From NCBI RefSeq assembly GCF_026016465.1, contig NZ_CP100390.1, forward strand, positions 3,082,501-3,146,500: a stretch of 64,000 bases of DNA, given 5' to 3'. Source of the stretch: Alkalimarinus alittae (GTDB lineage: Bacteria; Pseudomonadota; Gammaproteobacteria; Pseudomonadales; Oleiphilaceae). Below, one piece after another: positions 16,638 through 25,880 of the stretch; position 1 is the stretch's first letter; each line of letters starts with the position of its first letter. Below the pieces are notes generated by a model, which had not been told where the DNA came from, made no database searches, and saw only the letters and a program-made list of their open reading frames with translations. Position numbers and translations under genes: made by a program.

Positions 16638-18983
16638 CTATGTCTCTAAATAAAGTTCGACAACCGACCTTAGCTGTTTGGCCTTAACGGGCTTGGTAAT
16701 GAACTCATCCATACCCGCATTTTGACAACGCTCCCGTTCACCCTCCATTGCATTAGCGGTGAGTGCAATAATAGGCGTGCGACTAAGCCCTGACTCTATT
16801 TCTTGGCGACGAATCTCTCGGGTTGCTTCATAGCCATCCATAACGGGCATCATGCAATCCATAAACACCATTTGATAGTTTTGTTCTACCCAGCGCTTAA
16901 CGGCTTCTTTACCATTATTTGCCACGTCCACTTTACACCCTGCTTTTTCAAGCATTCGAGCAGCGAGTGTTTGATTAACGATATTATCTTCCACCAGCAA
17001 TACACTCACACTAGACTCACTTACGACGTCTTCTGAGGTTGGTGCATCCTGACCCTGTATCGTGAAACGAGTCACCAAACGCTTATTATGAACTTGTTTA
17101 TCACTGAACACTTGATGAATGGTGGCGCGAAGGTATTGGTCTCTTAACTGTTTACTTAAAAAACCATTAACGCCTGCCGAACGAAATCGACTGGCGTCAC
17201 CTCGCTGCGGGTTTGAAGATAACACCACCAGGCTGATATCGTTCCATTGAGGCGCTGAGCGAACAACCTCACAAAAATCCATGCCGTCCATATCGGGCAT
17301 AAAGTCATCTAATAGAATCATGTCAAACGGCTGTCCAGTATCCGTTGCTAACTCTAACAGCTGAAGGGCATCACCGGCTGTATTGGTTGAGTCAAACCTA
17401 ACCCCCCATTGACTAAGCGATTCGAGTGTGATCTTTCGACTGAGTTCATAAGAGTCCAGCACTAATATCCGTACACCTTCAAGAGCCTTCATATCTTCTT
17501 GCACATTGGTTAAAGGCTCTCGTACCATTGGTAACGATAAGGTCACCCAAAATGATGCCCCTTTATTTTCTTCGCTCTCAAAACCAATCTTACCATCCAT
17601 TAACTCAACCAACTGCTTGCAGATAGCTAACCCCAAACCTGAACCGCCGAAATTTCGCGTTGTCGAGGGGTCAACCTGCTTAAACTCGTCAAAAATGGTG
17701 CGTTGATGTTCTTCATTAATACCGATACCGGTATCTTCTACAGCCATCCGAAGTTCAATATCATTTTTGGATTGTTTGATATACTCGATGCTAATTAAGA
17801 CATGTCCGTGGGCTGTAAATTTAATGGCGTTAGACGTTAGATTGATTAGAATCTGTCGTAAACGAACAGGGTCGCCCTCAAGTAGCATAGGTAATTCGGG
17901 ATCGATGCGTGTCTCAAGTGCAACACCTTTTGCTTCTGCTTTTTTACCCAATAAGCCGATCACATCGTTGACGGTATTACGCAGACTAAACGCAACAGGC
18001 TCAATGATTAATTTGCCCGACTCAATCCGCGATATATCCAATATGTCGTTAACAATACCTAACAATGATTCGGCTGACCCTTGAATGGTCTGAACGTATT
18101 CTCGTTGTTCATTATCAAGCGATGTATCAAGCAGTAGTGAGGAAAAACCCAAAACCCCATTCATAGGCGTTCTAAGTTCATGACTCATATTAGCCAAGAA
18201 TAAACTTTTGGCCTTGCTCGCCTGAATAGCTTGATCTCTTTCATCGATGGACTGACTTTCAGACTTTTTAAGCCGACTGGTCTCTTTAAAAAGACGTAGC
18301 CGCATCTGGTTAAGGGCATAAACAACATAGGTTAATTCATCAGGCGTTTTTGGCGCTTTTCGCTTTAGTTTAAGCGGGTCTGCTAAGTTTTCCATATCAA
18401 TATTTCGAGTATACCGTGACATGGTTTCTAAGTGCCTAGTAACCATTACTCGAACAATAAAAAGGACAAAAAGCGACACTAATAGTGTTTTAACACTTTG
18501 GCTAGCCAAAATAATGAACGCCTCTCCCCACAGATGGTTATAGACTGGCTGTACACTAGCGCCTACCGTCAGCTCACCTAACCAGTGGGCTTCAACGCTG
18601 TCGTGAGGGCGCTTATATAAAAGGGGGTATGCACGAGAGATGCGGTGCTCAATGCCTGGCATTTCACCAACCGTTATAATTTCGCCATACCCCGTTGAAA
18701 TAGATGCATATTTTATAATTTCTGACTTTATTATGCCCTTAAGCTGGAGGGTCAGTTCTTCCTGATCGACGTGCCATAAGCTATTACTTAAACCCTCAGA
18801 AAACGTATCTGAAACTTGGTCTAGGTTTCGTTCAATTGTTGCTACTTCGTGCTTGAAATCAAAATACAGTTGAGCGCCTGTCGACAGTAAGGCAACGAAT
18901 GCACTAAAGACAAGGATATAAGCAAGCACCTTTGTTGCCAAAGGTCTTAACTTGAAGTATTGTAATAATTCCTTTAATAACAA
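16638..18983 (-). CDS. Hybrid sensor histidine kinase with two receiver domains
   Basis: A 781-residue membrane sensor. Two helices (about 17-40 and 157-181) enclose a periplasmic sensor of about 115 residues; a HAMP-like linker and coiled coil follow. HisKA carries the phosphorylated His268 (NMSHELRTP), and the HATPase domain has N, G1 (DTGIGI) and G2 (GGSGLGLAI) boxes. Receiver 1 (about 505-620) keeps the phospho-Asp in [11 protein letters not shown] but has DS instead of the usual DD acidic pair. Receiver 2 (about 663-780) is canonical ([17 protein letters not shown]). There is no Hpt domain, so a separate Hpt protein should complete the relay. No response regulator or Hpt gene is adjacent. 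Confidence 0.93.
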   Translation of the reverse strand: MLLKELLQYFKLRPLATKVLAYILVFSAFVALLSTGAQLYFDFKHEVATIERNLDQVSDTFSEGLSNSLWHVDQEELTLQLKGIIKSEIIKYASISTGYGEIITVGEMPGIEHRISRAYPLLYKRPHDSVEAHWLGELTVGASVQPVYNHLWGEAFIILASQSVKTLLVSLFVLFIVRVMVTRHLETMSRYTRNIDMENLADPLKLKRKAPKTPDELTYVVYALNQMRLRLFKETSRLKKSESQSIDERDQAIQASKAKSLFLANMSHELRTPMNGVLGFSSLLLDTSLDNEQREYVQTIQGSAESLLGIVNDILDISRIESGKLIIEPVAFSLRNTVNDVIGLLGKKAEAKGVALETRIDPELPMLLEGDPVRLRQILINLTSNAIKFTAHGHVLISIEYIKQSKNDIELRMAVEDTGIGINEEHQRTIFDEFKQVDPSTTRNFGGSGLGLAICKQLVELMDGKIGFESEENKGASFWVTLSLPMVREPLTNVQEDMKALEGVRILVLDSYELSRKITLESLSQWGVRFDSTNTAGDALQLLELATDTGQPFDMILLDDFMPDMDGMDFCEVVRSAPQWNDISLVVLSSNPQRGDASRFRSAGVNGFLSKQLRDQYLRATIHQVFSDKQVHNKRLVTRFTIQGQDAPTSEDVVSESSVSVLLVEDNIVNQTLAARMLEKAGCKVDVANNGKEAVKRWVEQNYQMVFMDCMMPVMDGYEATREIRRQEIESGLSRTPIIALTANAMEGERERCQNAGMDEFITKPVKAKQLRSVVELYLET

Positions 18984-19321
18984 CAGCTTGTCCTTGCTAA
19001 AAAAAAAGAGTCGTAAATATAAGCAAAATGCCCGTCTATTCTAACAGAATAGACGGGCATTCCTATAAACAGATCAAAAAACCATCGACTCAACCTTCTT
19101 TTAGCCCTAGTTTTTTTAAACGCCCACATAGCTTGACGCTATTTGGTGAATGCTGACTAAAAGACGCTTAAACCAACAAAGCGTGTCAAAAACACTCAAC
19201 CTGTGAACGACACATACTGACGACAGTCCCATATAGACATCTTATCAATCACTAAGTTTGTGTTATATTCGAGAACATACAAGTCGATACCATTTTGCAA
19301 CAAACTAAAGAGCGAGAAACG
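18984..19321. other. Intergenic region between the kinase gene and the ArsR gene
   Basis: About 338 bases without a gene. It holds the perfect inverted repeat at 19027-19061 and, near 19265-19278, a partial dyad (ATATTCGAGAACAT) of the kind ArsR-family regulators bind. Both flanking genes are transcribed away from it. I see no further ORF or RNA. Confidence 0.6.
19027..19061. repeat. Perfect 15-bp inverted repeat
   Basis: AATGCCCGTCTATTC and its exact complement flank the loop TAACA. On the minus strand the stem is followed by TTTTGC, a poor T-tract, and no minus-strand gene lies upstream of it, so a terminator role is doubtful. It lies 44 bases before the sensor-kinase start and would be in that gene's leader or promoter. 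Confidence 0.85.
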
Positions 19322-19663
19322 GTGACCGAATCTAATCAAAACCATAAACAATTGAGCGCTGAAGCGCTTGAGCAGATAGCGCTCAGATTTAAACTCCTTA
19401 GCGACCCCATGCGATTAAAAATTCTTCATTCATTGCAGGAGGGGGAACGTTCAGTTAATCAGTTAGTTGCATTAACAGGAAGTTCTCAACCCAACATATC
19501 TAAACACTTAAATATTTTACGAACGTCAGGCATGGTAAAACGTCGACAAGAAAGTAATCAGGCATTTTTCTCTATATCAGCACCTTTTATTTTTGATCTT
19601 TGTGAGATTGTTTGTAATGGTATTGCTGAAGATCTGGATCAACTAAAACGTAATTTTACTTAA
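19322..19663 (+). CDS. ArsR family transcriptional regulator
   Basis: A winged-helix regulator of about 113 residues. LLSDPMRLKILHSLQEGE opens the DNA-binding domain, and GSSQPNISKHLNILRTSGMVKRR holds the recognition helix and wing start. I use GTG at 19322, preceded by a GAG-rich ribosome site; an upstream TTG at 19295 would add nine residues. No CxC metal-binding motif is seen in the recognition region, and Cys occurs only late (LCEIVC), so it may not be a classical metal sensor. It precedes the barrel-protein gene by 13 bases and likely controls it. Confidence 0.85.
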   Translation: MTESNQNHKQLSAEALEQIALRFKLLSDPMRLKILHSLQEGERSVNQLVALTGSSQPNISKHLNILRTSGMVKRRQESNQAFFSISAPFIFDLCEIVCNGIAEDLDQLKRNFT

Positions 19664-19676
19664 CCTAAAGACCAAC

Positions 19677-20699
19677 ATGATAATTCATACGATCAACCGC
19701 AGAGTCCACATTAAAACTGCCTTTATCTTGTTGATAATTTGCGCAAGCCTTTTGCCTTTTACCGCACAAAGTGTCGAGAGTCATGCATTCAACACGCTCA
19801 ACCTGAACCCAATGGTACAAATTTTTGGTCTTCCATCACTAGCCAACCAGGTACTAGGCGCACAAGGTTTATTTGAGGTTGAAATCGAACAGCAAACTGC
19901 CAATTATTATAGTCAATCAATATCTAACGATGAGGTGATAACCTTAGACGGCGAAACCTGGAAAACGCGCCTGAACATCGCTTATGCATTAACTGATCAC
20001 TCAGAGATATCAATCTCCGTGCCCTACATTAGGCATTCTTCAGGTTATATGGATGACCTAATTTATAACTGGCACGACACATTTGGTATGCCTCAAAATA
20101 ACCGAACTAAAAGCACCAATAACAACATCGACCTGTACTACAGCGTTAACGGTAAGACCCCAGTCGATTTGAACTCGACCGTTTCTGGCATCGGGGATAT
20201 CAGGCTAACGTACGCTCATCAGCTGAATGCCTTTAATCGCGACCTTATACTGCAAACCGTAATTAAGCTCCCGACCGGAGATGTTGCCACGCTTACCGGC
20301 AGTGGCGGTACCGACCTATCGATAGGTTTAATGATAAACGATGCCATCTCTTTTGAACGTCAAAACATCAACACGTGGGCAGGGGCAGCGGTCACTTATC
20401 TTGGCAAGGCTGATGGTGATCTATCAGACAACCAAAAAGATTTAGCATGGTCGGCAAGTGCCGGTTTAGGCTGGCCGATCAATAGCGCATTGATACTTAA
20501 AACTCAATTCGATGGTCATTCAGCCGTCTATAATAGCAATACAACTGAGCTAGGTGACCCAGCATTGATGCTAACCTTTGGTGGGGATTACTACTTCACG
20601 CCCCTTTATAGATTAGAACTATCTGCAGTAGAAGATATCATTGCAGAAACGTCACCCGATATCGTCTTTAGCGTAAAATTTTCCGCTAAATTTGAGTAA
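19677..20699 (+). CDS. DUF3187-type outer-membrane beta-barrel protein
   Basis: A 340-residue exported protein. A signal peptide (hydrophobic core about 14-30) is followed by alternating strand patterns and a C-terminal strand ending in FSAKFE. The segment FNTLNLNPMVQIFGLPS and the later SISVPYIRHSSGYMDDLIYNWHD match my recollection of the DUF3187 family. The function of this family is unknown. It is encoded 13 bases after the ArsR regulator, likely the same transcript. Confidence 0.75.
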   Translation: MIIHTINRRVHIKTAFILLIICASLLPFTAQSVESHAFNTLNLNPMVQIFGLPSLANQVLGAQGLFEVEIEQQTANYYSQSISNDEVITLDGETWKTRLNIAYALTDHSEISISVPYIRHSSGYMDDLIYNWHDTFGMPQNNRTKSTNNNIDLYYSVNGKTPVDLNSTVSGIGDIRLTYAHQLNAFNRDLILQTVIKLPTGDVATLTGSGGTDLSIGLMINDAISFERQNINTWAGAAVTYLGKADGDLSDNQKDLAWSASAGLGWPINSALILKTQFDGHSAVYNSNTTELGDPALMLTFGGDYYFTPLYRLELSAVEDIIAETSPDIVFSVKFSAKFE

Positions 20700-20824
20700 A
20701 TACCGAACATATTTTAGCCCATTAAATATTTTCATCCCAAATATGCACTGTAACTTTACCTTTTGGATATAAACTTTTACCCTTTGCATCCACAGATTTA
20801 ATGGTTTACCTGAAAGGATCCCCA

Positions 20825-21394
20825 ATGAAAGCTTCAAAACTGTTGCTCGCTGCTTCAATCGTAACCCCTTTAATTGCCGGCAGCACTGTTGCTCATGCCA
20901 ACGATGTGAGCCTTCGCATTAGCGATGACTCTGTTCATACTCAAGTCAATATTAGCCCTAACAGCTCAACCATTGATTTTGGCGCTGGCTATATGTACCA
21001 CGAAGGAAGCCGCCATATTATTAATATCGATATGCACGCAAAAGGTCAAACCGCCATTGGTAACCTTCCGACCACTGTCGGTGTAGGCGTTCAGGCAACG
21101 GGGTTTGATGATAAGCAGATAGATGGCGGCGCTTTAGGTCTTGGTGGCTTTGCCAGACTAAACCTCCCTAGCGTTCCAGGCTTGTCATTTGAAGGTGCCC
21201 TGCACTATGCACCCTCTATATTGTCTTTTGGCGATGCTGACGATTTAACCCGCTTTAAAGCACAAGTTAACTATCGCGTCATTCAAAATGCCGATGTTTT
21301 TCTAGGTTACCACTTCCTTAATACTGATTTAGAGCATTCAAACGATGTCACGCTAGACGAAGGTATTTTTGCAGGTATGAAACTACTTTTCTAA
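20825..21394 (+). CDS. YfaZ-like outer-membrane protein
   Basis: A 189-residue exported protein. The ATG at 20825 has AAGGA 9 bases upstream and begins a clear signal peptide cleaved after AHA (residue 24). The mature part has amphipathic strands (SLRISDDSVHTQVNI..., VFLGYHFLNTDL) as in the YfaZ family, small proteins predicted to form outer-membrane barrels, with function unknown. An upstream in-frame start at 20801 would disturb the leader. It ends with a strong terminator. Confidence 0.8.
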   Translation: MKASKLLLAASIVTPLIAGSTVAHANDVSLRISDDSVHTQVNISPNSSTIDFGAGYMYHEGSRHIINIDMHAKGQTAIGNLPTTVGVGVQATGFDDKQIDGGALGLGGFARLNLPSVPGLSFEGALHYAPSILSFGDADDLTRFKAQVNYRVIQNADVFLGYHFLNTDLEHSNDVTLDEGIFAGMKLLF

Positions 21395-21411
21395 TAAGTA
21401 AGTGTTTGGAT

Positions 21412-21454
21412 TTAAAGCGACGACCCACAAGGTTGCCGCTTTAAGTTATTTTTT
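21412..21454 (+). terminator. Intrinsic terminator after the YfaZ-like gene
   Basis: TTAAAGCG pairs with CGCTTTAA, continuing after one mismatch with CGACC/GGTTG, around the loop CACAA. GTTATTTTTT follows. It begins 18 bases after the stop codon. Confidence 0.85.
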
Positions 21455-21613
21455 GGCAGCAAGTCACAAACAACCCCGCCTCAACTTTATAACTTTGCCA
21501 TTGTGGCTTATAGTTATTCATATCAGTACGCATGTTTTGTATTAACACTGAACATCCGTGCCTTTAGCTTCTTTATATTCTGACTGTCACATGTTTTACA
21601 ACCCTGCTGTGGA

Positions 21614-24076
21614 ATGATTAATTTTATGCTTACACTAGACACAACTCTGTTTAGATCAACAACACCACTTCGAATCTACACTTCAGCCAAACAAGCGTTA
21701 CTATGCCTTTCACTACTTGTCATGTTCTCACTTCTATCAGGCTGTGGTGGAGGTAATGAGGCGGTAAAGGCTGCGGGTAAAACAAAGAGTACATTCGCCA
21801 GAAATACAGAGTCTGCCAACGAAGAAATTGCACAGAATGGCACATCAGATACCACCGCATGTACAGGTACAGGGCCTTCGGCGGTTACCTACTGCCTTGT
21901 GGTCGAAGCAACCGATACAATGATCGCCAGCTGGCAATCAGACCTTTTTAATTTGATAACGCCGTCTAAAGCATACGCGTTACGAGGTTTAAGCACTGTC
22001 CCCGCTCAATCGATTGAAATAATCCAAGTTGATGAAAACCTAAACCAGATTTCCAATTCAACGATACCTGCTTATACCGTTACCGAAAATCCTGCCTTGG
22101 GCACCTATTCTATTAACTTCTCTGAATCCCCTCCGGCTCGGATTGATATTATTGCAAAAGTAACCTTGGAAAATGACGAAATATTATTAGCGCCATTTAT
22201 TGACTCAAGTATCGACCAAAACTTTAACCCTATCGTAATCGTTAATGTAGTGTCTGATTTCTTGGTAAAACGTCTATACAAAAAACTCAATACTCCAGAA
22301 GCACTCAATGAACTGCTTCCTTGTAACGACGGGGGTAGTAATTACGGCAATAACGTTGGCTGTAAAAATCAACCTTTCGCAAAGTTTAATCTTTGGGCCG
22401 CGCTTAACGGCTTAACTCAAAGTTATGAAATAGATATCCCCGCTACCTATAACATTTCAGAAGCATTTGACCTGCTAGATAAAACCGGTGAGTTTAAGGC
22501 GCATATAGATACAACACTGGATGAAATAATACGAACTCAAGAGGCCTTTGTCGGAGGAACCGAGCGCGAAGTAGCGTTGTCTACCATCCAAAATGATCCA
22601 GAAAGCCTTACCGTTAAAAAAGAATATAACAGTACGTTGTTTTCATTAGCCTTTAATCAAACAAACCCAGGTTCTAGCTTAAAAGGCGCATCCATCAGTA
22701 CGACTATTTCATCGCCTTTTACTAAAGAGTCTGATGCAGTGAGTTATCCGGCACTGACACGAAATACCACTAACTTTAATATCTCAGTCACAAACTTAAT
22801 TGAAGATTTCCCGATGTTAAGGATATCATTAAGCATAGATCAAGCAAGTGACGTACTGTTATCACCCGCACTAAATAACGCACTTACAGCTTCCCCTAGT
22901 AACACTTTTCTTACTAGCCAAGGTTTCTATATCGTCGGAAAAATGCCTTTTCAGACCATAACAGACAAAACCAGTTCATCGGCCATTGGTTGGCAGTCTG
23001 ACCCTTATACGCAGCTCGTCTACTCATCAGATAGTGATACAGCAGGCCCGCAAAGCATGCTCTCTGCATTCATTAGGAATGGGGGAAAGTATTCAATCTC
23101 GGACAATGGCGATTCAACCTGGACTCGTAACAACCAACTAGAAGAGCAAAACATATTTGCATGGAACAACTATAATCAGACTGATGGCGCTACCGCAGTG
23201 ATCACATCGAACACATACGGGGTTATAAGTTTTTCTGTAAACCTGAGCGAAACGGGTAACGTGCTTACAACAGCAGGAGAAGTTCTTCACTGGGACGCTG
23301 AAACCGCACAAAGTATTAGCCAGACGCAACCCTCCGTCGCACTCCTTTCCGATAATCACTATCAACGCTATTCCTTTTCAAGAGCAGAAAGCTTAGACCT
23401 AACTGTGGCAGCCTCTAGTCGCAATGCAATTGCCGTTACTAGATCATATGAAGACTTGGACTCAGATAGTTCACCGAAAGGTCGCATATCTGTTTCTGCG
23501 CCTGGTTCAACCGAATCGAGCCTAGCCACCGTTACTCCAGCAGGGGATTTAATCACAGTTGCGCTGAACGAGTCAGACGCTGGTCAAGGTCTCATCACAG
23601 CCCTTGAAACAAGAACTATCAAGCCGACCTCTGGAAACTTAACCGGAGCCGTTTACCGTCTTGCGGGAAACAGCTTTGGCGCTAACGCGGCGAGCAACGT
23701 ATTAAGACACTACAACAATTCCACCATTAAACTAACTAGCGGTTCTACAGCAATACTGACATTGAATACGCTTGAATCCACCCATAATGTCAGTACGCAA
23801 ACCGTTACGGATATTTCAGAGGTCGCCATTTCTTCAGCGAATGGAAACTATACTGTTAACAACGATGGCCTAATACAGTTTATCTTTCCAACGCTTAACC
23901 TTGAGCTCAAAGGCTTTATGTCAAAATCTCTGGATGGGACAACTGAAACAAACGAACCGGGTAATGTTTTATCTCTGCTAATGATTCAAGATTATGATGA
24001 TGTTACTAGCACACAAGCAACTCTTGGCTTAATTTACGCGTTGAGAGAGCTAAGTTTGGATGTAACAGTGGAGTAA
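21614..24076 (+). CDS. Large lipoprotein of unknown function
   Basis: An 820-residue protein with an N-terminal hydrophobic segment ending in the lipobox LLSGC (Cys44 from the first ATG; an ATG four codons later is also possible). After Cys comes GGGNEAV, a flexible Gly-rich anchor. The rest is rich in Ser, Thr and Asn with short beta-strand patterns and few charged helices, as in extracellular adhesin-like or beta-sandwich proteins. No known domain, metal motif or exact internal repeat is recognised. It would be attached to the outer membrane. It is encoded alone, downstream of the terminator at 21412 and upstream of a REP-like element. Confidence 0.7.
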   Translation: MINFMLTLDTTLFRSTTPLRIYTSAKQALLCLSLLVMFSLLSGCGGGNEAVKAAGKTKSTFARNTESANEEIAQNGTSDTTACTGTGPSAVTYCLVVEATDTMIASWQSDLFNLITPSKAYALRGLSTVPAQSIEIIQVDENLNQISNSTIPAYTVTENPALGTYSINFSESPPARIDIIAKVTLENDEILLAPFIDSSIDQNFNPIVIVNVVSDFLVKRLYKKLNTPEALNELLPCNDGGSNYGNNVGCKNQPFAKFNLWAALNGLTQSYEIDIPATYNISEAFDLLDKTGEFKAHIDTTLDEIIRTQEAFVGGTEREVALSTIQNDPESLTVKKEYNSTLFSLAFNQTNPGSSLKGASISTTISSPFTKESDAVSYPALTRNTTNFNISVTNLIEDFPMLRISLSIDQASDVLLSPALNNALTASPSNTFLTSQGFYIVGKMPFQTITDKTSSSAIGWQSDPYTQLVYSSDSDTAGPQSMLSAFIRNGGKYSISDNGDSTWTRNNQLEEQNIFAWNNYNQTDGATAVITSNTYGVISFSVNLSETGNVLTTAGEVLHWDAETAQSISQTQPSVALLSDNHYQRYSFSRAESLDLTVAASSRNAIAVTRSYEDLDSDSSPKGRISVSAPGSTESSLATVTPAGDLITVALNESDAGQGLITALETRTIKPTSGNLTGAVYRLAGNSFGANAASNVLRHYNNSTIKLTSGSTAILTLNTLESTHNVSTQTVTDISEVAISSANGNYTVNNDGLIQFIFPTLNLELKGFMSKSLDGTTETNEPGNVLSLLMIQDYDDVTSTQATLGLIYALRELSLDVTVE

Positions 24077-24160
24077 TCGGCTACTTTGTAGTCGCTCTTA
24101 CGCGATTCAATCGCCAAGAATAAATGCCCTTATATCTATCGGGTGTTGTGTCGCCGTCAT

Positions 24161-24208
24161 CCGCGTCGGGTTTCCAAATGTAAGCTCATTAGAGAAACCC
24201 GGCCTACA
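24161..24208 (-). repeat. REP-like element, copy 2
   Basis: In inverse orientation to the copy at 15658, this element has GTAGGCCGGGTTTC and GAAACCCGACGCGG on the minus strand. The 8-bp arms CGGGTTTC/GAAACCCG are perfect and separated by about 19 bases. It sits between two convergent genes. Confidence 0.7.
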
Positions 24209-24241
24209 AGGGGATTGATGAGTATCGCAGTACGATGACAA

Positions 24242-24529
24242 CTATGAAGCTTTTGCCTTCTCTCGCTCTAGCTCTCTCATCAAAAACGGTAGTATATGAA
24301 AGATACCAAACACGAGCACCATTAATTTATCAAACTTAGGTTCCATCAACCTATCACCAAACCGCTTTGTAAATAGCGCCACCTCAACAAAATGAACGAG
24401 TAGCACCGCAGCCCCCGCCCAACCGAGCATCATTGCAACATTATCAGAAAAAACCGAGAACAAACTTGAAAAAACGGCGACCCAAAAACCTAATGTAATA
24501 CCCTTACCCAATAAAATGATCGTTTTCAT
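24242..24529 (-). CDS. DUF1145 family membrane protein
   Basis: A 95-residue protein with about three hydrophobic helices and a Lys/Glu-rich tail (REREKAKAS). The centre, GWAGAAVLLVHFVEVALF, is typical of the DUF1145 (YhhL-like) family. Function is unknown, inner membrane. It is divergent from the Bax-like gene and convergent with the lipoprotein gene. Confidence 0.75.
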   Translation of the reverse strand: MKTIILLGKGITLGFWVAVFSSLFSVFSDNVAMMLGWAGAAVLLVHFVEVALFTKRFGDRLMEPKFDKLMVLVFGIFHILPFLMRELEREKAKAS

Positions 24530-24630
24530 ACTAAAATTATTCCTTAACCCCTTCCCATTTAATAATATGCCTTATACTACAACATATAGGCTATACCATT
24601 CACCCCAATAAAACAGGCACGCCAAGTAAT

Positions 24631-25446
24631 ATGCAGACAGCTACAACACGTATGATACCGCTATCTTTTTTCACTATTTTGGCGTCTTTCTTTTTTTTCG
24701 GCACTCAAGTTGCTCCCACCAAAACAGAACAAACAGCATCGCATAACACCGCAGAGGAGAGGCGTAACCTCAAGAAACTATCGCACAAACCATTACCCAA
24801 CTTCGCAAGCATCCAAAACACACAAGAAAAGAAACAGCAGTTCTTCGGCTACTTAATGCCGATAGTCGAGCAGGTTAATAATGAGGTGCTGATAGAAAGA
24901 ACTAAAATCCTTACCTTGATGCAAAAACCATCACGCTCCAAGAGCGATAAAGCATATCTAAAAAAAGTCGCTAAGAAATATCGCGTCAACGCCAATATTA
25001 CCGACCGCAACGTATTCTTTAAGCATTTGCTTCGCAAAATTGATCAGATCCCCCCTTCTCTGGTTTTAGCTCAAGCAGCTAATGAGTCTGCTTGGGGCAC
25101 CTCTCGATTTGCAGTTAAAGGGAATAATTTATTTGGTCAGTGGTGTTTCTCTAAAGGCTGTGGTCTTGTACCTTCTCAACGGGATGGAGGTGCTTCTCAT
25201 GAAGTGGCTAAATTCGACTCCGTCTACAACTCTGTAGAAAGCTATATTCTTAACCTAAATCGACACACTCAATATGCAGAACTACGCGCTATACGGCTTC
25301 AACTCAGAGATAATAACAAGCCTGTAATGGGTATTCAGCTAGCCAGCGGGCTTGTAGGCTACTCTGAAAGGGGTGATGAGTATGTTGATGAAATACGATC
25401 GATGATTCGCTTTAATAATCTGTCATCACTCGACAAAAATAGCTAA
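24631..25446 (+). CDS. Bax-like glucosaminidase-domain protein
   Basis: A 271-residue exported protein with an N-terminal hydrophobic segment (about 10-26). The C-terminal half is a glucosaminidase (GH73/FlgJ-like) domain: SLVLAQAANESAWGTSRFA contains the catalytic Glu, followed by GNNLFGQWCF and the late Y-rich VESYILNLNRH. The pattern fits the Bax family of E. coli (similar length). Such enzymes cleave N-acetylglucosamine-containing peptidoglycan strands; activity of Bax itself is not well studied. It is probably anchored to or released in the periplasm. Confidence 0.85.
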   Translation: MQTATTRMIPLSFFTILASFFFFGTQVAPTKTEQTASHNTAEERRNLKKLSHKPLPNFASIQNTQEKKQQFFGYLMPIVEQVNNEVLIERTKILTLMQKPSRSKSDKAYLKKVAKKYRVNANITDRNVFFKHLLRKIDQIPPSLVLAQAANESAWGTSRFAVKGNNLFGQWCFSKGCGLVPSQRDGGASHEVAKFDSVYNSVESYILNLNRHTQYAELRAIRLQLRDNNKPVMGIQLASGLVGYSERGDEYVDEIRSMIRFNNLSSLDKNS

Positions 25447-25488
25447 GATGGCAGGCTTACAATCCAGATTTAAGCGTTAGGCGGCACT

Positions 25489-25857
25489 ATGTCCAATACA
25501 GAAAACAACGAAAACAACGAAAACACAACCATTCAAGAAAAGGTTCCTGAGAGATCGTTTTGGAAGAAAATTAAACATAATGCGTCTATGGCGGGTTACG
25601 AGGCCGTTTATAATGCATTTATACTTTACTATACTGCCAGAGCAGAAGAGACACCCCTATGGTGCAAAACCGTCATTGCAGGCGCGTTAGGGTACTTTAT
25701 CAGCCTTATAGATGCGATACCTGATCTAACTCCTATTTTAGGTTATACCGATGACGTAGCCGTAATGGTCGCAGCGATTGGCGCTCTTGCCGCCCATATT
25801 ACGCCCGAAATAAAGCAGAAAGCCAAAGATAAGTCGGACCAACTGCTTAAGAAGTAA
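25489..25857 (+). CDS. YkvA family (DUF1232) membrane protein
   Basis: A 122-residue protein with the DUF1232 signature PLWCKTVIAGALGYFISLIDAIPDLTPILGYTDD shortened to its helical core, including the conserved IDAIPDLTPILGY turn and DD pair. One or two membrane helices. Function unknown. The N-terminus is Asn/Glu-rich with a short ENNENNENN repeat. It follows the Bax-like gene by 42 bases on the same strand. Confidence 0.85.
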   Translation: MSNTENNENNENTTIQEKVPERSFWKKIKHNASMAGYEAVYNAFILYYTARAEETPLWCKTVIAGALGYFISLIDAIPDLTPILGYTDDVAVMVAAIGALAAHITPEIKQKAKDKSDQLLKK

Positions 25858-25880
25858 CCTCTAGCATTCCTATAACGCCA

